DNA from: Pseudomonadota bacterium
GTDB taxonomy: Bacteria > Pseudomonadota > Alphaproteobacteria > GCA-2731375
Assembly (NCBI GenBank): GCA_027623205.1
Contig: JAQBYC010000044.1
Coordinates: 1 to 34,427, forward strand
Direction: 5' to 3'
DNA length: 34,427 bases
Each line of letters begins with the position of its first letter. Positions within the stretch are counted from its first letter, which is position 1. Under the pieces are notes generated by a model. That model was given only the letters and a program-made list of their open reading frames with translations, was not told the DNA's origin and searched no databases. The translations under genes and the position numbers were made by a program. Positions 1-7,400 of this stretch are shown here, in pieces.

Positions 1-19
1 CTCTACTCCGGAGAATGGA

Positions 20-45
20 CCCACCCTACATTTAGTAGGTGTGGG
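20..45. other. stem-loop upstream of maf, possible terminator
   Basis: CCCACCCTAC (20-29) pairs with GTAGGTGTGGG (35-45) apart from one bulged base, around a 5-nt loop. There is no T-tract after it, so it could be a weak terminator of a gene left of the window or an RNA structure. The first 70 bases are open in one frame ending TGA at 68-70, which may be the tail of an upstream gene, but I do not recognise it. Confidence 0.35.
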
Positions 46-193
46 TAACAACCGGATAGGCAAGGAATGATGTTGGTATAGCGCATCGTCGTAGAAAACC
101 CGGAAGAGACATGTTTTTAATAACTTGGCGCTTAGTTATCATATTGGAAATGAATATTATCAAGAAATCGAAGAGAGCAACAGGAACTATTTA

Positions 194-820
194 GTGATAA
201 CAGGACTTGAAGGGCGCCCACTGGTTCTTGCCTCCAACAGCAGAGCGCGCGAGATCATGTTACGCCAGGCAGGCCTGAAAATCACCGTACAGCCCGCGGA
301 TCTGGACGAGGGTGCGATCAAGGCGGCGCTGCAGACCGCTAGTTCTGCCGCGGGCGCCATTGCCGCTGCGCTTGCCCAAGCGAAAGCACAGGCAGTTGCA
401 AGGTATCATCCGGATGCCTGGGTCATCGGTGCGGATCAAATCCTATCCTGCGACGGTGAATTGTTCGACAAGGCGCCGGACGTCGCGGCTGCGGGCACAA
501 TATTGCGCCGACTGCAAGGCCGCCGGCATGAATTGCATGCGGCTGTCTGTGTGGTGCGGTACGATGGCACGGAAGATCTGATTTTGTGGCACCACACCTG
601 TACGGCGCAACTATGGATGCGGTCGCTATCAGATGATTTGATTGCTGGATACTTGGACCAGGCCGGTCGGTCGGTGTTATGTTCGGTGGGATGCTATCGG
701 ATTGAAGGTTTGGGGGTGCAATTGTTCGACCGTATTGAAGGGGATCATTTCACGATCCTGGGACTGCCCTTGATGCCCCTGCTGCATTTTTTGCGTACGG
801 CGGGGTTGTCGCGCCGATGA
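194..820 (+). CDS. maf: Maf family nucleoside triphosphate pyrophosphatase
   Basis: Maf enzymes hydrolyse (often modified) nucleotides to monophosphate and PPi, acting as house-cleaning enzymes in the cytoplasm. The N-terminal LASNSRAR (residues 12-19) is the family's LAS-S-R-R phosphate-binding motif. GADQ at 79-82 gives the catalytic Asp81, and DK at 92-93 supplies the conserved Lys. The C-terminal GDHFTILGLPL is also typical. Gln after the catalytic Asp resembles the YceF (m7GTP) branch more than YhdE. The frame is open back to a TTG at 125, but GTG 194 is chosen because AGGA lies 8 bases upstream and this gives the usual family length (208 aa) and N-terminus. The stop overlaps the aroE start as ATGA, so translation is probably coupled. 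Confidence 0.9.
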   Translation: MITGLEGRPLVLASNSRAREIMLRQAGLKITVQPADLDEGAIKAALQTASSAAGAIAAALAQAKAQAVARYHPDAWVIGADQILSCDGELFDKAPDVAAAGTILRRLQGRRHELHAAVCVVRYDGTEDLILWHHTCTAQLWMRSLSDDLIAGYLDQAGRSVLCSVGCYRIEGLGVQLFDRIEGDHFTILGLPLMPLLHFLRTAGLSRR

Positions 821-1656
821 TCAGCGGCAACGCGCGATTGGCCGGTGTGGCGGGGTGGCCCATATCCCATTCCCGCTCGCCGCGGCTGCATAATTTCTGG
901 TTGCGGAAGTATGGCATCGATGGCGCCTATCTGCCTCTTGCCATTAAGCCGGAGGATTTTGTTATCGCTGTCCGGACCCTTCCCAAGCTGGGTTTTGTCG
1001 GCTGCAATGTCACCATGCCTCATAAGGAGGCGGCAATGGCTGCCGTGGATCGGGTCGATCCAGTGGCGCAGCGGATCGGTGCGGTAAATACGATCGTGGT
1101 GGCGGAGGATGGCAGCCTGAACGGGACCAATACCGACGCCTATGGTTTTTTGCAGGCTTTGCGGGAAGGCGCGCCCGGGTTGAATATTGCACAGGGACGG
1201 GCTGTTTTGATTGGCGCTGGCGGTGCGGCAAAAGCCATCGCGGTGGCTTTGCTGGATGCTGGCGTGCCTGAATTGGTTGTGTTCAACCGGACCGAGGCGC
1301 GGGCTCATGCCCTGGCGGAAGCGCTGGTCCCAGGGGTCACCGTCGGCGTCTGGAAAGAGCGTGCCGCTTCCCTGGCCGAGGCCAATTTGCTGGTGAATAG
1401 TACGACCCAAGGCATGCACGGGCAGCCCGCCTTGGATCTGCTTCTTGATGATCTGGCGGCGGATACGGTGGTTATGGATGCGGTTTACACGCCGCTGGTG
1501 ACCCCGTTACTGGCGGCGGCAAGAACGAGGGGTAACATAATCGTCGATGGCTTGGGCATGTTATTGCATCAAGCCCGCCCTGGTTTTACGGCGTGGTTTG
1601 GCCGCGAACCAGCGGTTAGCCAGGTCCTGCGCGATTATATTTTGGCGGACCTGTAG
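817..1656 (+). CDS. aroE: Shikimate dehydrogenase (NADP+)
   Basis: Reduces 3-dehydroshikimate to shikimate in the chorismate/aromatic amino acid pathway, in the cytoplasm. The 279-aa length is typical. Visible motifs are PISHSRSP (15-22) for shikimate binding, NVTMPHK with catalytic Lys70, GAVNT (88-92), NGTNTDAYG with catalytic Asp107, a GAGGAA dinucleotide loop (133-138), NRT for NADP phosphate selectivity and NSTTQGM. Nothing is missing. The start overlaps the maf stop by 4 bases and coaE follows 11 bases later, forming the common alphaproteobacterial maf-aroE-coaE-dnaQ string. Confidence 0.96.
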   Translation: MISGNARLAGVAGWPISHSRSPRLHNFWLRKYGIDGAYLPLAIKPEDFVIAVRTLPKLGFVGCNVTMPHKEAAMAAVDRVDPVAQRIGAVNTIVVAEDGSLNGTNTDAYGFLQALREGAPGLNIAQGRAVLIGAGGAAKAIAVALLDAGVPELVVFNRTEARAHALAEALVPGVTVGVWKERAASLAEANLLVNSTTQGMHGQPALDLLLDDLAADTVVMDAVYTPLVTPLLAAARTRGNIIVDGLGMLLHQARPGFTAWFGREPAVSQVLRDYILADL

Positions 1657-1667
1657 GGAGCGACGGG

Positions 1668-2354
1668 GTGTTTGTTCTTGGTTTGACGGGTTCCATAGGT
1701 ATGGGCAAATCGGAAACATCCAAGATGTTTCGCCGTCTTGGCGTACCGGTGTTCGATGCGGATGCTGCCGTGCATGACTTGTTATCCAAGGGCGGCCGTG
1801 CCGTGCGCCGGGTTGAACAAGCTTTTCCCGGTGTTACAAAGGATGGTGCTGTTGATCGCCCCGCCTTGGGCCTGCGGGTCTTTGGCAAGCGTCAGGAGTT
1901 GCGGCGTCTGGAAGCGATCCTGCACCCCATGGTCGGTCAGGCTCAGCGCGCCTTTCTCGCCGATGCCCAGCGACGGCGCCTCTCTTTGGTGGTGCTGGAC
2001 ATACCTCTGCTGTTCGAAGGTCGGGGTGAGGACCGCTGTGATGCTACGGCGGTGGCCAGCGCACCTTATTTCATACAGCGGCAACGGGTTCTTGCTCGCC
2101 CCAACATGACGTCTGAGAAGTTTGAAAATATTCGTCGCCAACAGGTACCCGACAGGGTGAAACGGCAGCGTGCCGATTTTCTGCTGTCCACTGGATTAGG
2201 CCGCCGGCATACCCTGCGGTATGTGGCTCGGCTGATCGGCGCTGTCCATAAGCGGATCGGCCGGGCCTGGCCGCCAAAAGGCCGCCCCCAACGCCGTCCC
2301 AATTCCCATCCCAGCCGGAGGCCCGTACATGCGCGAAGTCGTATTCGACACTGA
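1668..2354 (+). CDS. coaE: Dephospho-CoA kinase
   Basis: Phosphorylates the ribose 3'-OH of dephospho-CoA, the last step of coenzyme A synthesis. GSIGMGKS (8-15) is the P-loop; FDADAAVHDL, HPMV, DIPLLFE and QRQRVLARPNMT are family landmarks, and the C-terminal ADFLLSTG segment is present. The start is GTG, with a purine-rich GGGAGCGACGGG just upstream. After about residue 197 the sequence becomes a basic, Pro/Arg-rich tail not typical of CoaE, and its last 26 bases overlap dnaQ. The tail may be a real extension or reflect loss of an earlier stop; the catalytic core looks complete. Confidence 0.93.
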   Translation: MFVLGLTGSIGMGKSETSKMFRRLGVPVFDADAAVHDLLSKGGRAVRRVEQAFPGVTKDGAVDRPALGLRVFGKRQELRRLEAILHPMVGQAQRAFLADAQRRRLSLVVLDIPLLFEGRGEDRCDATAVASAPYFIQRQRVLARPNMTSEKFENIRRQQVPDRVKRQRADFLLSTGLGRRHTLRYVARLIGAVHKRIGRAWPPKGRPQRRPNSHPSRRPVHARSRIRH

Positions 2355-3000
2355 AACCACGGGACTGGATCCCGCCGCCGGGCACCGGGTGGTCGAAATC
2401 GGCTGCGTGGAACTGCTCAACCACATGCCCACGGGCGAGACCCGGCAATGGTACCTCAATCCCCAGCGCGACATGCCGGAAGAGGCCTTTCGCGTGCATG
2501 GCCTATCCGAAGAATTCCTGGCTGATAAGCCAATATTCGCGGTGGTTGCTGACGACTTTCTTGAGTTTGTCGGCGGTGCTGTATTGATTGCCCATAACGC
2601 CAGTTTCGATATGCGTTTTATCAACGCCGAACTGGCGGCGCTCGACCGCCCGAATCTGCCCCAAGATAGGATGCTGGACACCATCGCCATAGCGCGCCGG
2701 AAAATACCCGGGGCACAGTACAGTTTGGATGCTCTGTGCCGCCGCTTTGATATTGATCTTTCGGCAAGAGAAAAACACGGCGCGTTGTTGGATGCGGAGC
2801 TGCTTGCCGAAGTTTATCTGGAACTGCTTGGCGGCCGCCAACCGGGTCTGGTTCTGGCCAGTGAAGCCAAGGGTTCAACATCCCCGCAGCCTGCCGACCG
2901 TCACGCCCGTACCCCACGTGCCCACGCCGCCAGCGCCGAGGAGGAGGCGATCCACCAAGTCTTCGTGGCAAAAATGAAGGATCCGATCTGGGATAAATAG
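2329..3000 (+). CDS. dnaQ: DNA polymerase III epsilon subunit, 3'-5' proofreading exonuclease
   Basis: Proofreading exonuclease of the replicative polymerase. The DEDDh catalytic set is visible: Asp7 and Glu9 in FDTETTG, Asp94 in HNASFD, His150 and Asp155 in KHGALLDAE. The 223 aa comprise an exonuclease domain (1-165), then a Pro/Ala-rich linker and a short acidic tail (EEEAIHQVF) where epsilon usually contacts the polymerase alpha subunit. The ATG is preceded by GGAG at a suitable distance inside the coaE reading frame. It ends 18 bases from the convergent secB stop. Confidence 0.95.
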   Translation: MREVVFDTETTGLDPAAGHRVVEIGCVELLNHMPTGETRQWYLNPQRDMPEEAFRVHGLSEEFLADKPIFAVVADDFLEFVGGAVLIAHNASFDMRFINAELAALDRPNLPQDRMLDTIAIARRKIPGAQYSLDALCRRFDIDLSAREKHGALLDAELLAEVYLELLGGRQPGLVLASEAKGSTSPQPADRHARTPRAHAASAEEEAIHQVFVAKMKDPIWDK

Positions 3001-3018
3001 CGCCCCTGATTTTCGGCG

Positions 3019-3585
3019 TTATGCTCCAGCTTTGCCGTTACCGCCACCGCCGTCGCGGCTCTCGCCGGCATTGTCGCTGGAAACCGCGGCTTGTTCCTCG
3101 GCTTTCTCCATCGATTGCCGATAGAGCTGTACGAAATCAATGGGCTCCAGCAGTAAGGGTGGAAATCCACCATCGCGGGTCGCGTCGGCGACAATCCGAC
3201 GAGCGAAGGGAAATAACAGGCGCGGGCATTCAATCAGGCACACCTGTTTCAGCTGGTTCTGGTCCACATTATGCAGGGCGAACACCCCGGCATATACGAC
3301 CTCGACCACGAAGGCCCTTTGCGCTTCGAAATCAGCGTTGGCGGTAATTCGCAATTCGACTTCAAACTGATTGGGGGAAAGACCGCGGGCACCGACATCG
3401 ACCGAAACCTCGATTTTTGGTGCCGCGCTCTGATTGGCTAGATTTTGTGGCGCACCTGGATTTTCAAAGGATAGATCCTTGACGTACTGGGCATGTACCT
3501 GGACACGCGGCGCATTTTGTGCGGCTTCTGTGCGGGCGGCGTCGAGCGCCGCCGTAGCATCGGGGATTTTGGTTTCGTCGGTCAT
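3019..3585 (-). CDS. secB: Protein-export chaperone SecB
   Basis: Tetrameric cytoplasmic chaperone that keeps preproteins unfolded and delivers them to SecA. Recognised by QYVKDLSFENPGAP near residue 33, KIEVSVDVGAR, the central VVYAGVFAL and LIECPRLLFPFAR segments and GGFPPLLLEPIDF near the C-terminus. At 188 aa it is longer than E. coli SecB (155 aa) because of an N-terminal Ala/Thr-rich extension and a Gly-rich tail, both common in Alphaproteobacteria. It faces dnaQ convergently and lies downstream of fxsA on the same strand. Confidence 0.95.
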   Translation of the reverse strand: MTDETKIPDATAALDAARTEAAQNAPRVQVHAQYVKDLSFENPGAPQNLANQSAAPKIEVSVDVGARGLSPNQFEVELRITANADFEAQRAFVVEVVYAGVFALHNVDQNQLKQVCLIECPRLLFPFARRIVADATRDGGFPPLLLEPIDFVQLYRQSMEKAEEQAAVSSDNAGESRDGGGGNGKAGA

Positions 3586-3650
3586 GTTGGATATATCTCG
3601 CCCTGCGATTAGCTGACGGCGTGGCTATCACGTCTTTTGACCGCCAGCAA

Positions 3651-3684
3651 GAAACCTCTCCGTTGGACTAACGGGGTTTTCTCT
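3651..3684. terminator. possible bidirectional stem-loop terminator at the fxsA 3' end
   Basis: CTCCGTT and AACGGGG form a 7-bp stem (one G-T pair) around GGACT, followed by TTTTCT on the plus strand. Read on the minus strand, outer bases AAACC and GGTTT extend the stem and a short T-run follows, so it could end fxsA transcription. It overlaps the fxsA stop codon. Judged by eye only. Confidence 0.35.
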
Positions 3685-4204
3685 GATCGTTGTGTTGATT
3701 ATCAATAGAAGCCGGGTCCTCGGGGGCAACTTCCTCGAATTCCACATCGATGATATCGTCATGATTGAGGTCATCGCGGTCTGCCCCACCGCGCGGCGGT
3801 TGTTGGCCGTGGGGTCCGGCGCCAAGGGGCTGGCCATCAAACTGGCTATTGGCGACTATATGCCGCGCCACCAGACGGCCGAGAATTAATCGAACGGGGG
3901 CTATAAATAACAAGGCCCCGGCTAAATCAGTGACGAAACCCGGCGTCAGCAACAACGCCCCAGCGACCAAGAGGCACAAGCCGTCGAAGACCTCGCGCAG
4001 GGGCATTCGTCCTTCCGCCATCTGAAGCTGGGCGCGACGCAAGGTCGATAGGCCTTGGCGGCGCAACATCGCCGTGCCGGCCAGTGCGGTACCAACCACG
4101 ATGGCCAAGGTCCACCATAAACCAAGGAAACCGCCAACTTCGATGAAGACGGCAATCTCGATCAGCGGTATGGCGATGAACGCCAAAAGAATAATGAATC
4201 CCAT
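3668..4204 (-). CDS. fxsA: FxsA family membrane protein
   Basis: Small inner-membrane protein; E. coli FxsA overproduction relieves F-plasmid exclusion of phage T7, but its cellular role is unknown. The N-terminus MGFIILLAFIAIPLIEIAVF is the first membrane helix, followed by VGGFLGLWWTLAIVVGTALAG. The conserved stretch LLLTPGFVTDLAGALLFIAP near residue 83 is diagnostic. The C-terminal part after about residue 115 is hydrophilic, Gly/Asp/Glu-rich and of low complexity. Length is 178 aa. It precedes secB on the same strand and is divergent from the Tim44-like gene, as in many Alphaproteobacteria. Confidence 0.92.
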   Translation of the reverse strand: MGFIILLAFIAIPLIEIAVFIEVGGFLGLWWTLAIVVGTALAGTAMLRRQGLSTLRRAQLQMAEGRMPLREVFDGLCLLVAGALLLTPGFVTDLAGALLFIAPVRLILGRLVARHIVANSQFDGQPLGAGPHGQQPPRGGADRDDLNHDDIIDVEFEEVAPEDPASIDNQHNDQRKPR

Positions 4205-4281
4205 GCTTGCTCCTGGCTGCGGCGACGGCTATTTTATACTGTATGGAGAGCGGCGCCATAGCGGTTTGGTACTTTGCGCGT

Positions 4282-4301
4282 GTTAAGGCAAGTTAAGGCA
4301 A
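4282..4301. repeat. 10-bp tandem repeat in the fxsA/Tim44-like divergent intergenic region
   Basis: GTTAAGGCAA occurs twice in direct tandem, and a third partial copy (GTT) follows. It lies between divergent fxsA and the Tim44-like gene, where both promoters should be. The rest of this 286-base gap shows no recognisable gene or RNA. The repeat could be a regulator site or chance slippage. Confidence 0.5.
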
Positions 4302-4490
4302 GTTCGCTGGACAGCGCATGGTGCGGGCCCTAAAGTACAACTCTCTGCTGACAGGCGGGCTGTTTGGTTGCTGGTAGCGGGCGGCTAACCCGACAGGCTA
4401 AGGCTATCTTTGGCTTTCATTGAGCAAAAGGTGGTCTGGTTGGGTAGTAAATCCAACAGAATAATCGACCCGACAGGACAGACAGACTTT

Positions 4491-5204
4491 ATGGGCGAGG
4501 GTTACTTTCTCGATATCATATTCCTGGCCATGGTGGCGGGATTTATATTCTTTCGCCTGCGTAATGTACTCGGACGGCGCACCGGCGAAGAACGGCCGCC
4601 GCCGGAACCGCGGTCGTCGGAGCAATCGGGCGATCGGGACGCGGATAACCAAGCCGCTGGCGATGATAATGTCGTTGCCTTGCCTGATCGTAGCCGTCTT
4701 GGTCCCGACGCCAAGCCGGTGGAAGAGGCCGCTCTGTGGGCGGATGATTCCCCGATTGGCGCGGGCCTCACTGAGATAAAGCTGGCGGATCACCGATTTG
4801 AGCCCGGCGTATTTACCGACGGCGCCCGCGCCGCATACCAGATGATTGTCGATGCTTTCGCTGCTGGGGACCGCGCGGGCTTGCGGCCGTTGCTGAACGA
4901 TCAGGTTTTTGAAAATTTTGTCGGTGCCATTGATGACCGCGAAAACAAGGGACATACCCTTGAAACCGAGATCGTCGCCATCAAAGGCACAGAAATCATT
5001 GATGCGGAATTGAAGGACAAGGTGGCCGAGGTCACTGTCAAATTCGTCACGGAAATGGTTTCGGTGACCCGCGATGAAGCGGGCGAATTGCTGTCCGATC
5101 AACCAGGGGGTACCCGCGAGGTCACGGATATTTGGACCTTTGCGCGGGATACCCGCAATCGCGATCCAAATTGGCAGCTTATCGAAACCCACGGCGAGAA
5201 TTAA
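4491..5204 (+). CDS. Tim44-like domain protein, membrane-anchored
   Basis: The protein has an N-terminal membrane helix (YFLDIIFLAMVAGFIFFRL, residues about 5-23), then RNVLGRRTGEE and a charged, disordered linker to about residue 75. A C-terminal Tim44/NTF2-like domain of about 150 residues contains FTDGARAAYQMIVDAFAAGD, LLNDQVFENF and a beta-sheet end WTFARDTRNRDPNWQLIET. Bacterial homologues (TimA) are proposed relatives of the mitochondrial import motor component, but their bacterial role is not settled. The frame is open upstream to TTG 4410; ATG 4491 is chosen because the family begins just before the helix. It is followed 14 bases later by mltA. Confidence 0.88.
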   Translation: MGEGYFLDIIFLAMVAGFIFFRLRNVLGRRTGEERPPPEPRSSEQSGDRDADNQAAGDDNVVALPDRSRLGPDAKPVEEAALWADDSPIGAGLTEIKLADHRFEPGVFTDGARAAYQMIVDAFAAGDRAGLRPLLNDQVFENFVGAIDDRENKGHTLETEIVAIKGTEIIDAELKDKVAEVTVKFVTEMVSVTRDEAGELLSDQPGGTREVTDIWTFARDTRNRDPNWQLIETHGEN

Positions 5205-5218
5205 TACCCCGACGGGCT

Positions 5219-6436
5219 ATGCAGGGTCGCTTTGCCGTCATATGGGCCGGTTCCCTGCTGGTGGGCCTGGGTTTCTTGTTGTGGTGGTTGACCCGGCCCG
5301 GCCCGCCGCCGGAACCTGCCATTCCCGGCGATCAGATGGTTTATCGCCTGGTGCCGTTCACGGCGCTGGAAGGCTGGCAGCAGGATGATCATGGGGTCGC
5401 GTTGGCGGCTTTTGTACGCAGTTGCGACCGTATCGGCACGTGGCCGGCCGACCGCCGCTTGAGCGGGCGCGACGGCATTGCGGGCAATGCAGGCGACTGG
5501 TCCGGGGTCTGCCGTGCCGCCCGTGCCGTGGAGCCGGAGAAACCTGATCAGGCCCGGCATTTTTTCGAGCAGCAATTCCGTGCCATTGCCGTCCGTTCCG
5601 GCGGTCAGCTGGCGGGCCTGTTCACGGGCTATTATGAACCTTTGTTGCGCGGCAGCCGGTCCCGGGGCGGGCGCTATAAGGTGCCGCTATATGGCCTGCC
5701 GAAGGATCTGATTAAGGTCAATCTGGGTGACTTCAGCGACAGCCTGCAGGGACAGCACATCGTTGGCCGGGTTCAAGGTCGAGATCTGCGCCCCTATCAC
5801 GAACGCCGGCAGATCACCGCCGGCGCCTTGGCCGAGAAGGGCTTGGAAATTGTCTATGTGGATGACCCGGTGGATGCTTTCTTTCTACAAATTCAGGGCT
5901 CCGGGCGGGTGCAATTTGCCAACGGGGAACAAATTGGCCTGGGTTATTCCGGCGGCAATGGCCGGAGCTATTTCGCGATCGGCCGGGAATTGATCAAGCG
6001 CGGCATTCTGACAACGGAAAACGTTTCAATGCAAAGCATCCGTGCCTGGCTGACTGCGCATCCGCTGCTGGCCCGGGAGGTGATGGATATGAATCCATCC
6101 TATGTCTTCTTTCGCGAGTTGCCTGGACCGGGACCAATCGGCGCCCTGGGCATCGCCCTCAGCCCGGGCCGGTCCATTGCGGTGGATCCCCGGCTGATCC
6201 CCCTGGGTATTCCGATCTGGTTGGAAGCCAGCCATCCCGCCGCCAATCCGGATAAAGCAGACGAGCCCTTGCGCCGGCTGGTGCTGGCGCAGGACACCGG
6301 TGGCGCCATCAAAGGTGGGGTGCGGGGTGATCTGTTCTGGGGCCATGGCGCCCGCGCCGCCGCTATCGCTGGGCGGATGAAAAATACCGGGCAGTGGTTT
6401 CTGTTGTTGCCTCGTACCCTGGCCGAACGCTTGTAA
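5219..6436 (+). CDS. mltA: Membrane-bound lytic murein transglycosylase A
   Basis: Cleaves the MurNAc-GlcNAc bond of peptidoglycan, leaving 1,6-anhydroMurNAc. The N-terminal segment FAVIWAGSLLVGLGFLLWWL is a membrane anchor or uncleaved signal; no lipobox Cys is evident, unlike E. coli MltA. The MltA domain is shown by FTGYYEP, DAFFLQIQGSGRV, and SYVFFRE. The C-terminal 3D domain shows SPGRSIAVDPRLIPLG and AQDTGGAIKG, which carries the catalytic Asp. ATG 5219 is chosen over upstream in-frame starts because those would run into the preceding gene. The 405-aa length fits the family. In related genomes smr normally follows directly; here lutABC intervenes. Confidence 0.94.
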   Translation: MQGRFAVIWAGSLLVGLGFLLWWLTRPGPPPEPAIPGDQMVYRLVPFTALEGWQQDDHGVALAAFVRSCDRIGTWPADRRLSGRDGIAGNAGDWSGVCRAARAVEPEKPDQARHFFEQQFRAIAVRSGGQLAGLFTGYYEPLLRGSRSRGGRYKVPLYGLPKDLIKVNLGDFSDSLQGQHIVGRVQGRDLRPYHERRQITAGALAEKGLEIVYVDDPVDAFFLQIQGSGRVQFANGEQIGLGYSGGNGRSYFAIGRELIKRGILTTENVSMQSIRAWLTAHPLLAREVMDMNPSYVFFRELPGPGPIGALGIALSPGRSIAVDPRLIPLGIPIWLEASHPAANPDKADEPLRRLVLAQDTGGAIKGGVRGDLFWGHGARAAAIAGRMKNTGQWFLLLPRTLAERL

Positions 6437-6454
6437 TCATGATCCAAAGATGGG

Positions 6455-6559
6455 TTGGCGCAGTTTTCGAGTGATGTGAGTCGCGATCGCGGCCTAAGTA
6501 ATTGGTTTGATTTCTCTATTCTTAGAATTTTGAGCAGATTTGGGTCAAATGCGCTTTAG
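6455..6559 (+). repeat. MITE-like intergenic repeat, copy A
   Basis: A 105-base element between mltA and lutA, alignable over its whole length with copies at 13130-13234 and 16606-16711 (minus). Shared blocks are GTTTTCG, GAGTCGC..CGC, CTAAGTAATTGGTTTGAT, CTCTATTCTTA and TTTGGGTCAAATG. It holds a 5' palindrome CGCGATCGCG and a 3' hairpin ATTTGggtCAAAT. It carries no coding capacity. Confidence 0.8.
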
Positions 6560-6570
6560 GGTGTTATAAA
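6540..6570 (+). promoter_or_regulatory. candidate promoter of lutABC
   Basis: TTGGGT (6540-6545) and TATAAA (6565-6570) are separated by 19 bases, a little long for a sigma-70 promoter, or 18 if TTATAA is taken. The -35 lies within the end of repeat copy A. lutA starts 45 bases downstream. Visual call only. Confidence 0.35.
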
Positions 6571-6614
6571 CCCAGAGCACGGATGACTCCGCGCTACAGG
6601 TAAAAGGGTCAAGC

Positions 6615-7397
6615 ATGGCAAACGAGAATTCGACGGCACCGGTCAACGTTGGTTTATTCGCTACTTGTCTGGTGGACCTGTTCCGGCCCGCGGTCGGCTT
6701 CGCGGCGGCGCAATTGATCGCGGCGACGGGTTGTACGGTGCATGTACCCGAACAGACTTGCTGCGGCCAGCCAGCCTATAATTCGGGTGATCGTCGGCAC
6801 AGCCGGCAAATTGCCCGCCAAGTTATCGAAACGTTTGCAGCTTACGACTATGTGGTCGTACCCTCGGGCTCCTGCGGCGGCATGATCGCCGTGCATTATC
6901 CGGACCTGTTCGCCGATGATCCGGAATGGAGCCGGCGGGCTCGCGCCCTGGCTGCTAAAACCTTCGAGTTGACGGTCTTTCTGGCCGATGTCATGAAATT
7001 CGATCCAGTTGCCGTGCAATATGATGGTACGGCGACCTATCACGATGCCTGCGCGGGTTTGCGGGAATTGGGCATACGGGAACAACCGCGTGAATTGTTG
7101 GCTGGCGTCGATGGTCTAAATCTCGAGGAAATGGCTGAAACTGAAGCTTGCTGCGGTTTTGGTGGGACGTTTTGTGTTAAGTATGGGGAAATTTCGACCG
7201 ATATCGTCAGCCGTAAGACCGCAAACGTGGCGAAAACCGGCGCAGATTTACTGCTGGCCGGTGACCTGGGTTGCCTGTTGAATATCGCAGGGCGCCTGAA
7301 GCGAGAAGGGTCATCCGTACAAGTACGTCATGTGGCGGAGGTTCTGGCCGGGATGACGGATCAGGCGCCGCCCATTGGCGAGAATGGCGAGGGCTAG
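6615..7397 (+). CDS. lutA: L-lactate utilization protein A, cysteine-rich (CCG domain) iron-sulfur subunit
   Basis: Part of the LutABC (YkgEFG) complex that oxidises L-lactate to pyruvate in the cytoplasm. Two CCG-type cysteine-rich domains are visible: TCCGQP (Cys49-Cys50) with GSCGGM (Cys87), and HDACAGL (Cys146) with EACCGFGGTFC (Cys179, Cys180, Cys187). These bind iron-sulfur clusters, as in heterodisulfide reductase HdrB and glycolate oxidase GlcF. Length is 260 aa. lutB starts 3 bases after the stop, so the genes form an operon. A GGG-containing ribosome site precedes the ATG. Confidence 0.94.
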   Translation: MANENSTAPVNVGLFATCLVDLFRPAVGFAAAQLIAATGCTVHVPEQTCCGQPAYNSGDRRHSRQIARQVIETFAAYDYVVVPSGSCGGMIAVHYPDLFADDPEWSRRARALAAKTFELTVFLADVMKFDPVAVQYDGTATYHDACAGLRELGIREQPRELLAGVDGLNLEEMAETEACCGFGGTFCVKYGEISTDIVSRKTANVAKTGADLLLAGDLGCLLNIAGRLKREGSSVQVRHVAEVLAGMTDQAPPIGENGEG

Positions 7398-7400
7398 ACG

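Noticed and set aside
1-70. Possible C-terminus of an upstream gene ending TGA at 68-70
   Set aside because: Only about 22 codons are visible, other frames are also open for part of it, and no family can be recognised; a PEP synthase regulatory protein would be expected from gene order but is not supported by the residues seen.
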